64,000 nucleotides of DNA from Meloidogyne chitwoodi (Eukaryota; Nematoda; Chromadorea; Rhabditida; Meloidogynidae), in the NCBI GenBank assembly GCA_015183035.1, contig JACZZP010000003.1, positions 1,302,001 through 1,366,000 of the forward strand, read 5' to 3'. The notes under the pieces were generated by a model. It made no database searches and was not told the DNA's origin. It was given only the letters and a program-made list of their open reading frames with translations. Shown here piece by piece: positions 52,556-63,613 of the stretch (its first letter is position 1; each line of letters starts with the position of its first letter). Made by a program: the position numbers and the translations under genes.

Positions 52556-53311
52556 AATATTATTTATTCAGACAAATTTAATACAATAAACGGAAATACT
52601 AAACAATTTATAATACAATTGTGATTATTACAAATTTATATAAAAAATAAGCCTACTATATATTATTTATTTATTAATTACATTATATATTTATTTATTT
52701 ACATATCAATCCTTTGTATCAATCCTTCTTCTTATTTCGTGGATCAACACTCTTATCTGCTCCTTTTGGGAGTTTCCATCCACTTGCAGTTCCTTGACGC
52801 TTACGTTGCTCATTCTTATTGTCATCAACGTTTGTTGTACTACTAGTACCTTTAAATAAAAAAGAAACATTAAAATAAAATATAAAATTATATACAAACT
52901 AACTATTGTCAGTTTCCGTCATTGACAAATTAGCAACTGGCAATGGTCTGAATTGCATTGGTGGTGTTACAACAACAGTACTAGAGGAGTTGGTTGTTAT
53001 TATCTCCTTATCACTAGCAATCGAATGAGACAAAGAAGAGAAGAGAGGATCACTTACTTCTTTAGTTGACTTCTTCTGTTGTTGTTGTTGTTCACTTCCT
53101 TTACTTTTACCTTCAGAACTTTTAGAGGATTTTGAAGAGTTAGACTTCATCTTAATAATATAAAATTTAAAAATTAAATAAATATTTTTAAAAATACCTT
53201 CAAGAAGTGAATTCAACAAAGCAGAAAAGGAACTAGGTAATTGTGTTTATGTGTGTGAATTTATACAAGAGATTTGTTTAAATATTATTTTAATTATCCT
53301 TTTATAATAAA
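52556..53311 (-). repeat. Left arm of a 756-bp inverted duplication
   Basis: It is the reverse complement of 59121-59876. Paired positions sum to 112432 at both ends, so the arms are collinear without a net indel. I compared the outer end, the 3' UTR, both exons and the inner end and found no mismatch. It carries a complete gene with flanks. Outside the arm, similarity stops at once on both sides. Confidence 0.9.
52719..53150 (-). CDS. Small Ser/Lys-rich protein, copy 1 of an inverted gene pair
   Basis: Two exons. The likely start is ATG 53150 (MKSNSSKSSKSSEGKSKG); an upstream in-frame TTG is not needed, because an AAG acceptor-like site lies directly before this ATG. The first exon has a Gln run (EQQQQQKKSTKEV), then DPLFSSLSHSIASDKEII, then TPPMQFRPLPVANLSMTE. 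The GT-AG intron of about 57 nt joins TDNS to TSSTTNVDDNKNEQRKRQ. The end is GTASGWKLPKGADKSVDP and NKKKD. About 127 residues, without signal peptide or membrane span, highly charged. I do not recognise a family. The sequence is identical to the copy at 59282-59713. Confidence 0.65.
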
Positions 53312-53433
53312 GGGAATAAAATATTTTAAATATAATTATTAAAAATACTCTCTTTATAATTTATTATATGTTAATAAGTAATAATATTTAATTTTATAAA
53401 ATAATAAAAATATCATTAAATTAGAAATTAAAT

Positions 53434-55284
53434 TTAAAAATAAAAATTAAATTTTCGACTTTTTTTTAAATTTTTTTCAATAACTTCTGTTTCATCTTTT
53501 GTTATTGTATTATTATTATTATTATTTGTTTCTAAAGCCCATTTTCTTTGACTAGTTTTTGCAAATAAAGTAAAAATAGTTATTGAAATAAAAACAATTA
53601 AAGAAATTATTAAAAATATAAATGTCCACTAAAATTATATTAATTAATTAATTAAATTAATTAATTTACTTGTTTAATAGTATCATCAGGTGCTACTAAA
53701 GCAACAATTCCAGGAAGAGCAAGAGATACAATACTCATTATAATATTTAACCAAGAAATAATAAATTCAGAATATTTAACAGATATCTTTTTTTAAAAAA
53801 AGATAAAATTTAAATTATAAAATTAAAAAACAAATTGTGAATATCGAAAAATTCCAAGAAAATCTAAACCAGTAAATACATTAATTAAAGCATAAAATGG
53901 TAAAATAATCCAAAGTGATGAAGTTATATTTGGAAAAAATGCTAAACCAGCCATTGACACAAAAATTCCATACTTTTTTTAAAAAAATATTTTTAAATAA
54001 ATAATAAATAAATTACTTGAGAAATAGCAGCAAATAATTTAATTCTAAATTGTTCACTTAATATTTTAGAAAGTAATTTATCATTAATTGGTCCACTTAA
54101 TATTTTTGTAATTAATGAAAGAATATATGGAATTGCTGCTAAATATCCAGTACCAGAAATTGAAATTTTAAGAACCTTAAAATATAATAATAATTTTTAA
54201 AATATTTTAATTTTTATAAAAACTTTATTTAAATAATAAGGTCCCATTTCTGTAAAAAGTTGAAAAGCAATTTCATCACTAATAAATGCCATAATTAATA
54301 ACCAAATTGACCAATCAGTTATAATTTTATAATATGGAATTTCTTTTTTCTTTTCTTCTTCTAAATTATTATATTTACCAAATTCAATTTGTTTTAATTC
54401 TTTTTCAGAAATCCATCTAAATATTAAAATATTAATTAATTAAAAAATTCATATTAACGGATGTTCTGAAGGACAATCACGAAAAATTAAAAAAAATAAA
54501 ATAGTTAATATAATTGTCAAAATACTCATTAAATAATAAATTCCTTCCCATCCAAAATTACTTTCACAAAAATAACCAGCTGTAGGCATAGTAAGCAATG
54601 GACCAATCTTTTTTTAAATTAATTAATTAATTTAAATTAAAATACTTGAAAATGTGTAGAAGAAAGAACTAAAAAAGTAGAAATTGATTTAATTGGTGCC
54701 CATTTACGTGAAACTATTGAAATTGTGACATATTCAGCTGGAAAACATGTACCCTTTTTTAATTAAAAAAATAATAATTATTAATTTTTATCAAAAACTT
54801 GAAGAATTCTTAAAAAACAAAGAGCCCAAAAACCTAAAAATTTATAACCAAAAGGAAATAATAAAGTAGACAATGCAGAAATTAAGCAAAAACCAGTTAT
54901 TGTATACCTTTAAAATTAAATTTAATAAATATAATTATTTTTTTATTTTTTTAATTTTTACCTTATATTAAATTTATTAATTAATGGATTAATTAAAAGA
55001 CCACCAATAATTGACCCCAGTGCAGGTAATGAAAAAAGAACAGAACGTTCTATCGCTGAAAATTCATTTTTATGTTTTTGTTGAAAGGTTGTTGACTGAT
55101 TAAAATAATCTTAAAAAATAAATAAAAATTAAAAAAATATTTCTTTATTTAATTTACCATTTTTATTTATTGTTTTTTTATTCATACAAATTATTGTAAA
55201 ATTTAAAAGAATACTATTAGAAAATAAAAACATTATACAAATAGTTGAAAGAATTAAAATTAAATAACTAATTTTAAAAAACAT
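53434..55284 (-). CDS. Major facilitator transporter, SLC17 (organic anion/phosphate) type
   Basis: A multi-pass carrier; the SLC17 family moves phosphate, sialic acid, glutamate or other organic anions. It starts at ATG 55284 (MFFKISYLILILSTICIM). Successive hydrophobic segments include SVLFSLPALGSIIGGLL, FWALCFLRILQGTCFPAE, then GWEGIYYLMSILTIILTI, GTGYLAAIPYILSLITK, ITSSLWIILPFYALINV and WTFIFLIISLIVFISITI. Family marks are G-P-L-L-T-M-P-T-A-G (IGPLLTMPTAGYFCES) and the central loop FRDCPSEHPWISEKELKQIE. The end is ETEVIEKNLKKSRKFNF(YF) and a stop at 53434. The substrate cannot be read from sequence. It is divergent from the neighbouring peptidase gene and lies entirely between the inverted arms. 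Confidence 0.82.
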
Positions 55285-56008
55285 AAATAAATAAATAAAT
55301 AATAAAACTTTTTTTATTTATAAAATTTTATATTATTTTTAACAATATTTATAGAATTATAATAATAAATATAATAATAAAAATTATTTTTTTACAAATA
55401 AATTTATGCAAAATCTCCTACAAATGTTAAAAAGATTTTAATTATTTTAATATAATAATTTTTATTATTTGTTAAAAAATAAATAAATATTTAATTTAAA
55501 TTTAATTATTATTTTAAAAAATAATAAAGAAGAGAATTAATTTATTAAATAATTTTTAAATAAATATTTTCTTTTTCAAATATTAAGTAAAAATAATTAA
55601 TTTTTTTAATAAATTATAATAAAATAATAAAAATTAAAAATAAATATTAATTATATAAATAAATATATTTAATAATTTAATTTAAATTAATATAAAATAA
55701 TTAATTGAAAATTTAAATTTTAATAAATTATTATTTTTTTAAATATAGGTAGTCCCTATTTTTTATTAAAAAATATTCTTTTTTTATTTGTACAAAATAT
55801 TTAATTTAAATAATTAATTAAATAATTAAAAAAATATTTTTATTTAAAATAATTTTATTTTTTTATTATTTTCCCAGCTGTTATTTAAATAAATAAAATT
55901 GATCAAAAGCTTCTTGGCCGTAGAGAAGATTTGTTTTTCTTCTTTTTCTTTTTTTATAAAGCTCTTTGGTCATTATTTTTTTAATTTTAAAAATAATAAA
56001 TATATAAA
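55285..56008. other. Shared upstream region of the transporter and peptidase genes
   Basis: 724 bp of A/T-rich DNA between two divergent start codons, so both promoters must lie here. A less biased piece at about 55874-55975 (CCCAGCTGTTATT and CTTGGCCGTAGAG) is the only distinct block. No coding frame is supported. Confidence 0.5.
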
Positions 56009-58714
56009 ATGAAAAAGAAATATTTAAAAGTTTTTTTATTTTTTATTATATTAATATTATTAATTTTAATTTTTTTAATTAAAAAATATCAAGTTGAAGA
56101 AAAAGAAAAATCAAAAAAAGAAAATGGTACTTTTAAATTTTAATTAATTAATTTTAAAACAAATTATTAAAATAAATATTTTATTTAGAAAATAATTTAT
56201 GGGGATGTACTTCATTAGAATGTTCTTTAAATATTTTATTAAATCCTTGTGATGATTTTTATAATTTTGTTTGTTCTGGTTTTATTAAAAATACAAATAA
56301 TTCTAATTATTATTATTTAAATAAAAGAAGAAAGAATCAATTTAATATTTTATGGGATAAAAGTGATAAAGAATTAATTGGTAAAATTAAATTAAATTAA
56401 ATAAATAAATTTTAAATAAAGGTCTTTTAAACAACAAAAAATTAAGAGAAAAAGAAGAAAATAATTTAATAATTAAACAAATGTTTTTATTTTATGATTC
56501 TTGTTTAAATAATTATAATAGAGAAAAATTAAAAAGTTTACCTTTACTGGAATTTTTAGAAAAAATTATTGGAAGAAATAATGGAACTTTTGGAAAATTA
56601 AGAAAATTTAATACAGAATGGTTTTTAAAAGTTTTAATATAATTAATTAAAAATAAAAAATAATTTATTTTAAAAAAGGCTTTTCCATTTGTACCTTTTT
56701 TTGAAATAGAAACTACTTGGAATGTTTTAAAAGAATTTAAAGAAAAAAGTTTAATTATTTAAATAAATTAAATTAATTAATTAAATTAGATATGTTTATG
56801 TTTTCACCAAAATCACCATTTATTTCAAATAATTATTTATTAGAAAATTCTAAAAATAAAATAATTTTAGAAAATCAATTAAAAACAATTTTATATTATT
56901 TAATTAATGATTCTTTACAAATTCAAAAAAAGCTTCCAGCATTTATGGAAATTACTGTAATTGATGAAAAAGAAATTAATTGTTATTTTTATTTAAATAA
57001 ATTAATTAAATAATTTAAGTAAATATTGAAAGACGAGTTAAAAATTTTATTCTTGTGGAACAAAAAATGTCAAAAATATATTGTAAATTAATTAATTTAA
57101 TATTAATTAATTAATTAATTAATTTTTAGATGAATATAATTTAATAAGATTTTCTAATTTGAGTGAAACAGAATTATATTTAGAATTAGGTGAAATATCT
57201 TCATTATATTTACCAAAAAATATGCAAATTAATTTTATTAAAATTTTAAAAGAATTTTCAAAGTATTTTTAAATAAATAAAATAATTTTTATTTTTTAAA
57301 AAAAGTGAATTAAATCCTTTTATTAATGAAAAAACAAAAATATTAATATTAGGAAAGGAAATATTAATTAAATATCGTTTAATAATTGAATGGGCAAATA
57401 ATGAAGATAATGGAACAGTTTTATCTGATTATTTGGATTTTGCTTTAATTTGGAGAATTTTATTTGAATTAGATTCTAAATTTTCAAATTTATTAAATTC
57501 TTATAAAAAAGATGAAATTGGATGTTTAAAAAATTTTATAAGAATTTATTTTAAGCATTTTCTTGATAAAATTTATATAAATAATATTATAAATAAAGAA
57601 GATATTAAACAAATTAAATATATTTTAAGGTATTTTTTAATAATTAATTAATTAATTAATATTTTAGTTTTATTCGTCAAGGTTTTAATAAATTAATAAA
57701 TGAAGCTAATTGGTTAGAAAATAATTTAAAAAATAATTTAAAATTAAAATTATTAAAAATGAAACAAAATATTGGATATTATAAATTAATTGAAGATAAT
57801 ATATTTTTAAATAAATTATATAATAAATATAATATTAATAAAAATATGACATGGATTGAAATGTTTATAAAATTAAATAAATTATTTTATTTATGGCCAA
57901 CAATTGATTATCAAGTTTTTTTTAAATTAAATTTTAAATATAATTTAATTTTAATTTTTTAGGCTTCATTTTTTGTAGATGGTTATTATAAATGGGTTTT
58001 TAATTCTTTAGCAATTTATGGAGGAATTATTTATTCCCCATGGTTTAATTCATCATTTCCAATTTCCTTAAATTTTGGAGGTATTGGAACTTTAATGGCA
58101 CATGAAATTGCACATGGATTTGACTCTAATGGGATTTATTTTGATGAAAATGGTGATAAAATTAATAATATTGATGAAAAAATAATTGAAAAAATGGAAG
58201 AAAAATTTAAATGTTTTATTAAACAATATAATAATTATCAAGTTTTAATTTAATTTAATTATTTTTAATTAATTTATTTATTTTAGAATAATAAATTACG
58301 TCCAAATCCTCGTTTTACACTTTCTGAAAATATTGCTGATAATGCTGGTATTCGTGCATCATATAAAGCTTGGAAATTATTTAAAAATAATTTTAAAATA
58401 AAAAATATTAAAAAAACAAAAATATTTACTAATTCAATTATTGACCAATTTAATGATGAACAAAAATTTTTTATTGGAAATGCATTTGTAAGATAAAAAA
58501 TTTAAATAAAATTTAAATAAAATTTAAAAAGACTTATTGCACTTTAATGAATGAAGAAGATAAAAATAATTATGCAATAACAGAAAAACATGCATTTCCT
58601 AATGAACGTGTAAATTTACCTCTTCAAAACTTTGAAGAATTTGCAAAAGCATTTAACTGCCCTTTAGGGACAAAAATGAATATTAGGGATGAAAATAAAT
58701 GCAAGCTTTGGTAA
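56009..58714 (+). CDS. M13 (neprilysin-like) zinc metallopeptidase, type II membrane protein
   Basis: It starts at ATG 56009 with a cytoplasmic MKKKYLK and an uncleaved signal anchor (VFLFFIILILLILIFLI). The ectodomain then reads CNILL-type Cys contexts such as NPCDDFYNFVCSGF, the conserved start of M13 peptidases. The zinc site is HEIAH at 58101-58115 (LMAHEIAHGFDSNG), and the third ligand is in ENIADNAG at 58325-58348. Near the end are HAFPNERVN and FAKAFNCPLGTKMN. The last residues are CKLW, the family's C-terminal C-x-x-W. All catalytic residues that I can check are present, so it is probably active. The substrate-binding N-A-F/Y segment is altered (FNSLAIYGGIIY). About twelve short introns. 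M13 enzymes often cut neuropeptides. Confidence 0.9.
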
Positions 58715-59120
58715 TAATGAAATAAAAAAATAAATAATTTTAAATCTTTAATTTTTTTGTTAATTTTAATATAATAAAAATAAATAAATTAATTAATTTA
58801 TAAGTAAATATATTAGCTTTTGATTAGTTAAAAAAGTAAATTAATTCTCTCTAAATTATTATTTTTAATAGAGTAAGTTGGATATATATTAAAAATTAAA
58901 TTAATTAAGTCATAAACTATTTTTTGTAATTTTGTTTATTCTTCAAACTTTTTTGAGAGAAAATCTTATAATAAGATTTTAAAATAACATAAAAGTTGTA
59001 TTTATTGTTCCATACCTATCAGAGTTGTTTCGAAATTTCGAGTTAGATATTTTTATAATTTCAAGGGTATCTGGCAAGTTAAGCAGCGGTTCGTATGTCG
59101 AAATATCTCTGATACCTACA
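58715..59120. other. Spacer between the peptidase gene and the right duplication arm
   Basis: AT-rich 3' flank of the peptidase gene. Near its end are a 5S-like fragment (separate entry) and a loose inverted pair (CCTATCAGAG near 59016 and CTCTGATACC near 59108) that frames it. Confidence 0.5.
59068..59090 (+). pseudogene. 5S rRNA-like fragment beside the duplication breakpoint
   Basis: TATCTGGCAAGTTAAGCAGC followed by GGT matches the most conserved internal piece of animal 5S rRNA. A CCATACC word, also found near the 5S 5' end, lies about 55 bp upstream, too far for an intact gene. It is best read as a 5S pseudogene or a 5S-derived SINE head. The right arm of the inverted duplication starts 31 bp downstream. 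Confidence 0.45.
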
Positions 59121-59876
59121 TTTATTATAAAAGGATAATTAAAATAATATTTAAACAAATCTCTTGTATAAATTCACACACATAAACACAATTACCTAGT
59201 TCCTTTTCTGCTTTGTTGAATTCACTTCTTGAAGGTATTTTTAAAAATATTTATTTAATTTTTAAATTTTATATTATTAAGATGAAGTCTAACTCTTCAA
59301 AATCCTCTAAAAGTTCTGAAGGTAAAAGTAAAGGAAGTGAACAACAACAACAACAGAAGAAGTCAACTAAAGAAGTAAGTGATCCTCTCTTCTCTTCTTT
59401 GTCTCATTCGATTGCTAGTGATAAGGAGATAATAACAACCAACTCCTCTAGTACTGTTGTTGTAACACCACCAATGCAATTCAGACCATTGCCAGTTGCT
59501 AATTTGTCAATGACGGAAACTGACAATAGTTAGTTTGTATATAATTTTATATTTTATTTTAATGTTTCTTTTTTATTTAAAGGTACTAGTAGTACAACAA
59601 ACGTTGATGACAATAAGAATGAGCAACGTAAGCGTCAAGGAACTGCAAGTGGATGGAAACTCCCAAAAGGAGCAGATAAGAGTGTTGATCCACGAAATAA
59701 GAAGAAGGATTGATACAAAGGATTGATATGTAAATAAATAAATATATAATGTAATTAATAAATAAATAATATATAGTAGGCTTATTTTTTATATAAATTT
59801 GTAATAATCACAATTGTATTATAAATTGTTTAGTATTTCCGTTTATTGTATTAAATTTGTCTGAATAAATAATATT
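59121..59876 (+). repeat. Right arm of the 756-bp inverted duplication
   Basis: Reverse complement of 52556-53311, with the whole gene and its flanks. Similarity ends sharply at 59121 (left neighbour differs) and at 59876, after AATAAATAATATT. The spacer between arms is 5809 bp. Confidence 0.9.
59282..59713 (+). CDS. Small Ser/Lys-rich protein, copy 2 of the inverted gene pair
   Basis: Same protein as the copy at 52719-53150: ATG 59282, a 57-nt intron after TDN(S), stop TGA at 59711-59713. The 5' flank, intron and 3' UTR are also shared, so both copies have the same proximal promoter of about 160 bp. No inactivating change is seen in either. The right flank beyond 59876 differs, so more distal control could differ. 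Confidence 0.65.
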
Positions 59877-60198
59877 TGTATATAAATAGTAAATTAATGT
59901 ATTATTTTGAAAGAAATTTTAAATTTTTGAAAGCGAAAGATGTATTTATGGGTAAATTTTTTTTCAATTTTACCCAAATTAAAGGAGAATATTTTTACAG
60001 CTTGGCTATGTGGTTAATTTTCTTCAAATGAATAAATGTCGTTTAGACCATTTTTTTAAATTCCTTTGTGTTTTAAAGTTTTTCCTGATGTATTTGTTGT
60101 TTTTTAGATCCAACTGGTGCAGATTTTAAAAATTATTTAATATCTAAATAAATGTTTTTCTATTTAGTTAAATTTATTGATTTAAATCAATTAAAAAA
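59714..60198. other. Spacer upstream of CASC3
   Basis: The first 163 bp belong to the duplication arm (3' UTR of the small gene). The rest, to the CASC3 start, is AT-rich promoter or 5' UTR sequence with nothing recognisable. Confidence 0.5.
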
Positions 60199-63100
60199 AT
60201 GGATGATGTCATAGAAAATAACACTGGATATCAAATAGTGAAAAAAATCCTAGATGAACTTGTTCAAAATGTTTGTACATTAGCAGAAGTCGATGAATCA
60301 CAATATCATCATTCAAAGGATCATATCCAAAAAAAATCGGCTGAAGAACAAAGTAAAGATCTTTCAGAGAAGCATCAAATTGAAGATGAAAGTAGTAATA
60401 AAATTACCGACGAAGAACACGAGGACGAAGAGGAATGGGAAGATGCCAATGCTGGTGATGAAGGAGACAGAGAACAGGATAAAGATTTCGAAGATGAGCA
60501 TGAATTGGACGAAGAAGAGCAGTTAGATGAAGAATATGATGAGCAGGAGGAAGAAGAAGAAGATTATAAGAAAGAATTAGATGATGACGAGATTGCAGAA
60601 AATCCAGCTTATATTCCAAAGCAAGGTTTAACTTTTCAATTTTCGAAATAAAAGCTAGTTTTTTCCTTTACATTTGTTAGGATTTAATTTATAAACGCGC
60701 TAGAAACTATTTTTTAATATTAAAAAATAATAATAGTCCGAAAAACACTTAATTAAGACCTTTTTTGAATCTATTAATTCCAGGTTTTATATTAGAAAAT
60801 ATATTAAATGTGTTCATAATTTAAAATTCTTGATTATATTCTTTCCACTTTAAAATTTCAAAATTATTTATTTTAGGTAAATTCTATATGCATGACGTTG
60901 ACCGTTCTGTTCCACCTGCTCATCGTAGTACTTTTGATTCCCACTTATCAGAAGATAAAGATGAGGGAAAGGAAGAAATATCAGCTGTATCAAAACATGA
61001 AGATGATGAACCAAAATCTAGAGCAGAACGTGTTCATCGTAAATTTTACTTTATTTTTTATGATTTTCTGCTTCATGGTAATTTTGTGAAAATTGTTATT
61101 TATTTTTTTAAAGAATTTCTGTTAGAATTTTTACCTTTTAACGGATCATTCAGATTTTTATATCAATTATATTCTCTATTTTATTTATTTAATATTCCTA
61201 GGTTGGAAACATGATATGTTTGATGAACGTATACAAGGACCTAAAGGCAGAGGGGAATTGGTATTTTTTTATCAAATATTTTCAAATATTCCATAAAGAT
61301 GCGCCGTTACGGGCATGATATTCGGCGTGATAATGAGGATGAAGATGAAGGCAATATAAAACAAAACTTTCGAAAAACTGATCAAGGCCAACAGCGAGCA
61401 AGAGGAGCAAGGGAAAGGGGCGGAGTGGTAAGACAATCAAGAGGAAGAGGTGTTGTTACAAATCGGCGATCGTCTATTTCTTTTACGAAAGAAAAATATG
61501 AAAAGAAAACTGAGAATGAACAAGAGCAAGGAGAGTCTCAACAATTTAGTGGAAGTGGCGGTCGTATTGTAATTTTTTTTAATAATATTTAAAAATATTT
61601 ACAATTCGATTGTTTAAAGATTCGAAATAGTGCTGTTGCTCCTGGGGAACGTGGACGAGCTTATGGACTTGGAAAAAATGGAGGCACTATTGGTTCCTCT
61701 GGTAATCGCGTTGTGTCAGACAATGTATTTTTTAAATTAATTTTTTTATATAAAAGTAACTAGACAAAGTGCTTTTCCTTTCTGCAGGCAAAAAGCACAA
61801 GTTTTATCCGGATCTTTATTGTGTTTATTAATTATTTTGAGGCATAAAATAAACAATTTTTGCTAAATATCGTCAAAAGCATTAATTCTTTTTGCATCAA
61901 TACCACATTAATAGCGTTTCCAACTTTCTGAAGGAATTTAGCTGCATGTGTTTCGTCGGGAATCTTATTTTTTTGTAATTGTAACTCATTTTTATAAAAT
62001 TTGAATTTTTTAGATTCATTACTTTTTTCTACCTTATATATTACCAAAAAATTTTATATAATCAATAATAATCATTGTAGAAAATATACACCTACATGTA
62101 TAGTAAAAATAATTTAAAAAAAATAATTGTTTGTGGACGAAACTTGCGAACTTTTGGCCGCAGAAAGGAATAATGCCCTAGACAATTTTATTGTTACATC
62201 ACCATTAATAGTACTAATCCTAGGGGAAAAAGCCAGGGACGCAAAAGAGTATCAAAATATACTTTTTAATATTAATCGCTAACCTATTTCTTAATTTTTA
62301 TAAATTGATTCAGTACTTTTTAAATTTATATTTCAGCAAAACATTCAAAGAGAAGGACGTTTTGTACGAGAAGAGTTCCAACAACAGCAACAATATATTC
62401 ACAATCAGCATCATAATTCACAACAACAATACAATCAATCATCGTCTTTTACTCCTCAAAATTTCAGAGGGCCATTGCGTGGTGGACGCGGGAGAGGCAA
62501 AGGATTTCAAGTATATAATAAATATTTAATTTTATGACTCGTATAATGGAACAAATATTTTTTAGTATAAAGGTTCCTTTTTCTCATTATTCCTTGGATA
62601 TTAAAAATATTCAAAATTATAATGTTTGTTTTTTTTCAAATTTTAGCAGGCCGTTCAAAGAGAAGGTCGATTTGCTGGGGGAGAGTCACATAGAGAAGAA
62701 CGTTTTGTTGGAGGAGAGTCACAACGAGGGCGCTTCGTTAGAAGAGGACCACAGCGTGGACGATATCCGCGAGGAGATTCACAACAGGGAAATTTTACTG
62801 GTAGGGATTCATATCGAGAAGAACGTTTTGTGGGGAGTGAGTCAAAGTCACAACAACAATATGATCAACATCATAATTCACAACAGTATAACCAACTACC
62901 ACCTCTTACTCATCAAAATATCACTGAGCATATACGTGGGGGACGAGGTGGAAGTGGAGGATTTGGGGTAATCAACTTTATAATTAGTAATAAAAACGTT
63001 TTATTTTAGGGTGGAAGTCAACGAAGTGTTTTTAACCAAGAATCGAACGTTCAATCTCATATGGTTCCACCACAGCAACAATACAATCAACCATCACTTA

Positions 63101-63613
63101 TTAATTATCAAGCTCCAGTGCGTGGAGGAAGAGGTGGAGGAGGCGGATTTGGGGTGATAAATTAAAAATTAAAACTTTAGAATCATTTTAAAATATAGGG
63201 AGGAAGCCAGCGCGGTAACTTCCAAGGATCAGTGCCCTCTCGATCACTTTTGCCTCAGGGAATGCCACAATATGGAGCAAGGAATGACAGTTACAACAAT
63301 AGTGTAGGCAATGTTCCTCCACCACTTCAACAACCTATCGTTCAACATTATCAGTCTCAACAGCATCAGATTTATCAATCGCCACAGCAAATTTCGTTGC
63401 CTCCTCCGCCTCTCGTAGGACAGCAACAAAACTACCCGCACCCGCGACAACCAACTGAACCAGTAAGTTTAAATTTTAAAAATTTTCACAAACATTATTC
63501 AGAATTTTAATCTGTAGGTATTTTTTGCCCCTAATCAACAACAAAATCGAATGATGAATCAGTTTCCACAACGAGAGCGACAACGTTTACATATTGAGCC
63601 GCCTCCACATTAG
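60199..63613 (+). CDS. CASC3: CASC3/Barentsz (MLN51), exon junction complex core protein
   Basis: It clamps eIF4A3 on spliced mRNA within the exon junction complex. It starts at ATG 60199 (MDDVIENNTGYQIVKKIL). A very acidic region follows (EEHEDEEEWEDANAG and more). The Btz/SELOR motif is rebuilt across splices: ENPAYIPKQG joins KFYMHDVDRS; later RAERVHR joins WKHDMFDERIQGPKGRGEL, then MRRYGHDIRRDN. The elements N-P-A-Y-I-P, F-x-x-H-D, W-x-H-D-x-F and Y-G-x-D-I-R are exactly those of the family. The C-terminal half is Arg/Gly- and Gln-rich, encoded partly by duplicated exons (separate entry), and ends RLHIEPPPH at the TAG 63611-63613. The intron at 61725-62336 is unusually long and contains an inverted-repeat structure. 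Confidence 0.9.
61755..62195. mobile_element. Imperfect inverted-repeat structure in a CASC3 intron, with an antisense ORF
   Basis: The left arm near 61758-61811 (CTAGACAAAGTGC, TTCCTTTCTGC, CAAGTTTTATCC) matches the reverse complement of 62137-62195 (CTAGGGCATTATTCC, TTTCTGCGGCC, CAAGTTTCGTCC). Between them an antisense frame of 71 codons lies at 61832-62047. The arms are diverged, no target duplication could be fixed, and no transposase is recognised. It may be an old non-autonomous element. Confidence 0.4.
61832..62047 (-). pseudogene. Antisense ORF inside the intronic inverted repeat, possibly a frame-shifted gene fragment
   Basis: It reads ...SNESKKFKFYKNELQLQKNK, then IPDETHAAKFLQKVGNAINV in a low-bias, protein-like way. 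After INVV the open frame becomes implausible, while a -1 shift gives DAKRINAFDDI followed by a stop. That pattern suggests the end of a real protein carrying one frame error. I do not recognise the family. It may be a captured host-gene piece or an element-encoded protein. Confidence 0.3.
62337..63462 (+). repeat. Tandem frame-neutral exons in the CASC3 C-terminal region
   Basis: Four exons lie at 62337-62510 (174 nt), 62647-62967 (321), 63010-63153 (144) and 63199-63462 (264). All are multiples of three, with phase-0 borders. The first two start QNIQREGRF and QAVQREGRF. The last two start GGSQR. Three of the four end in a Gly/Arg block, GGRGGxGGFG or GGRGRGKGFQ. They look like repeated duplications of one RG-rich exon. 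Confidence 0.8.
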
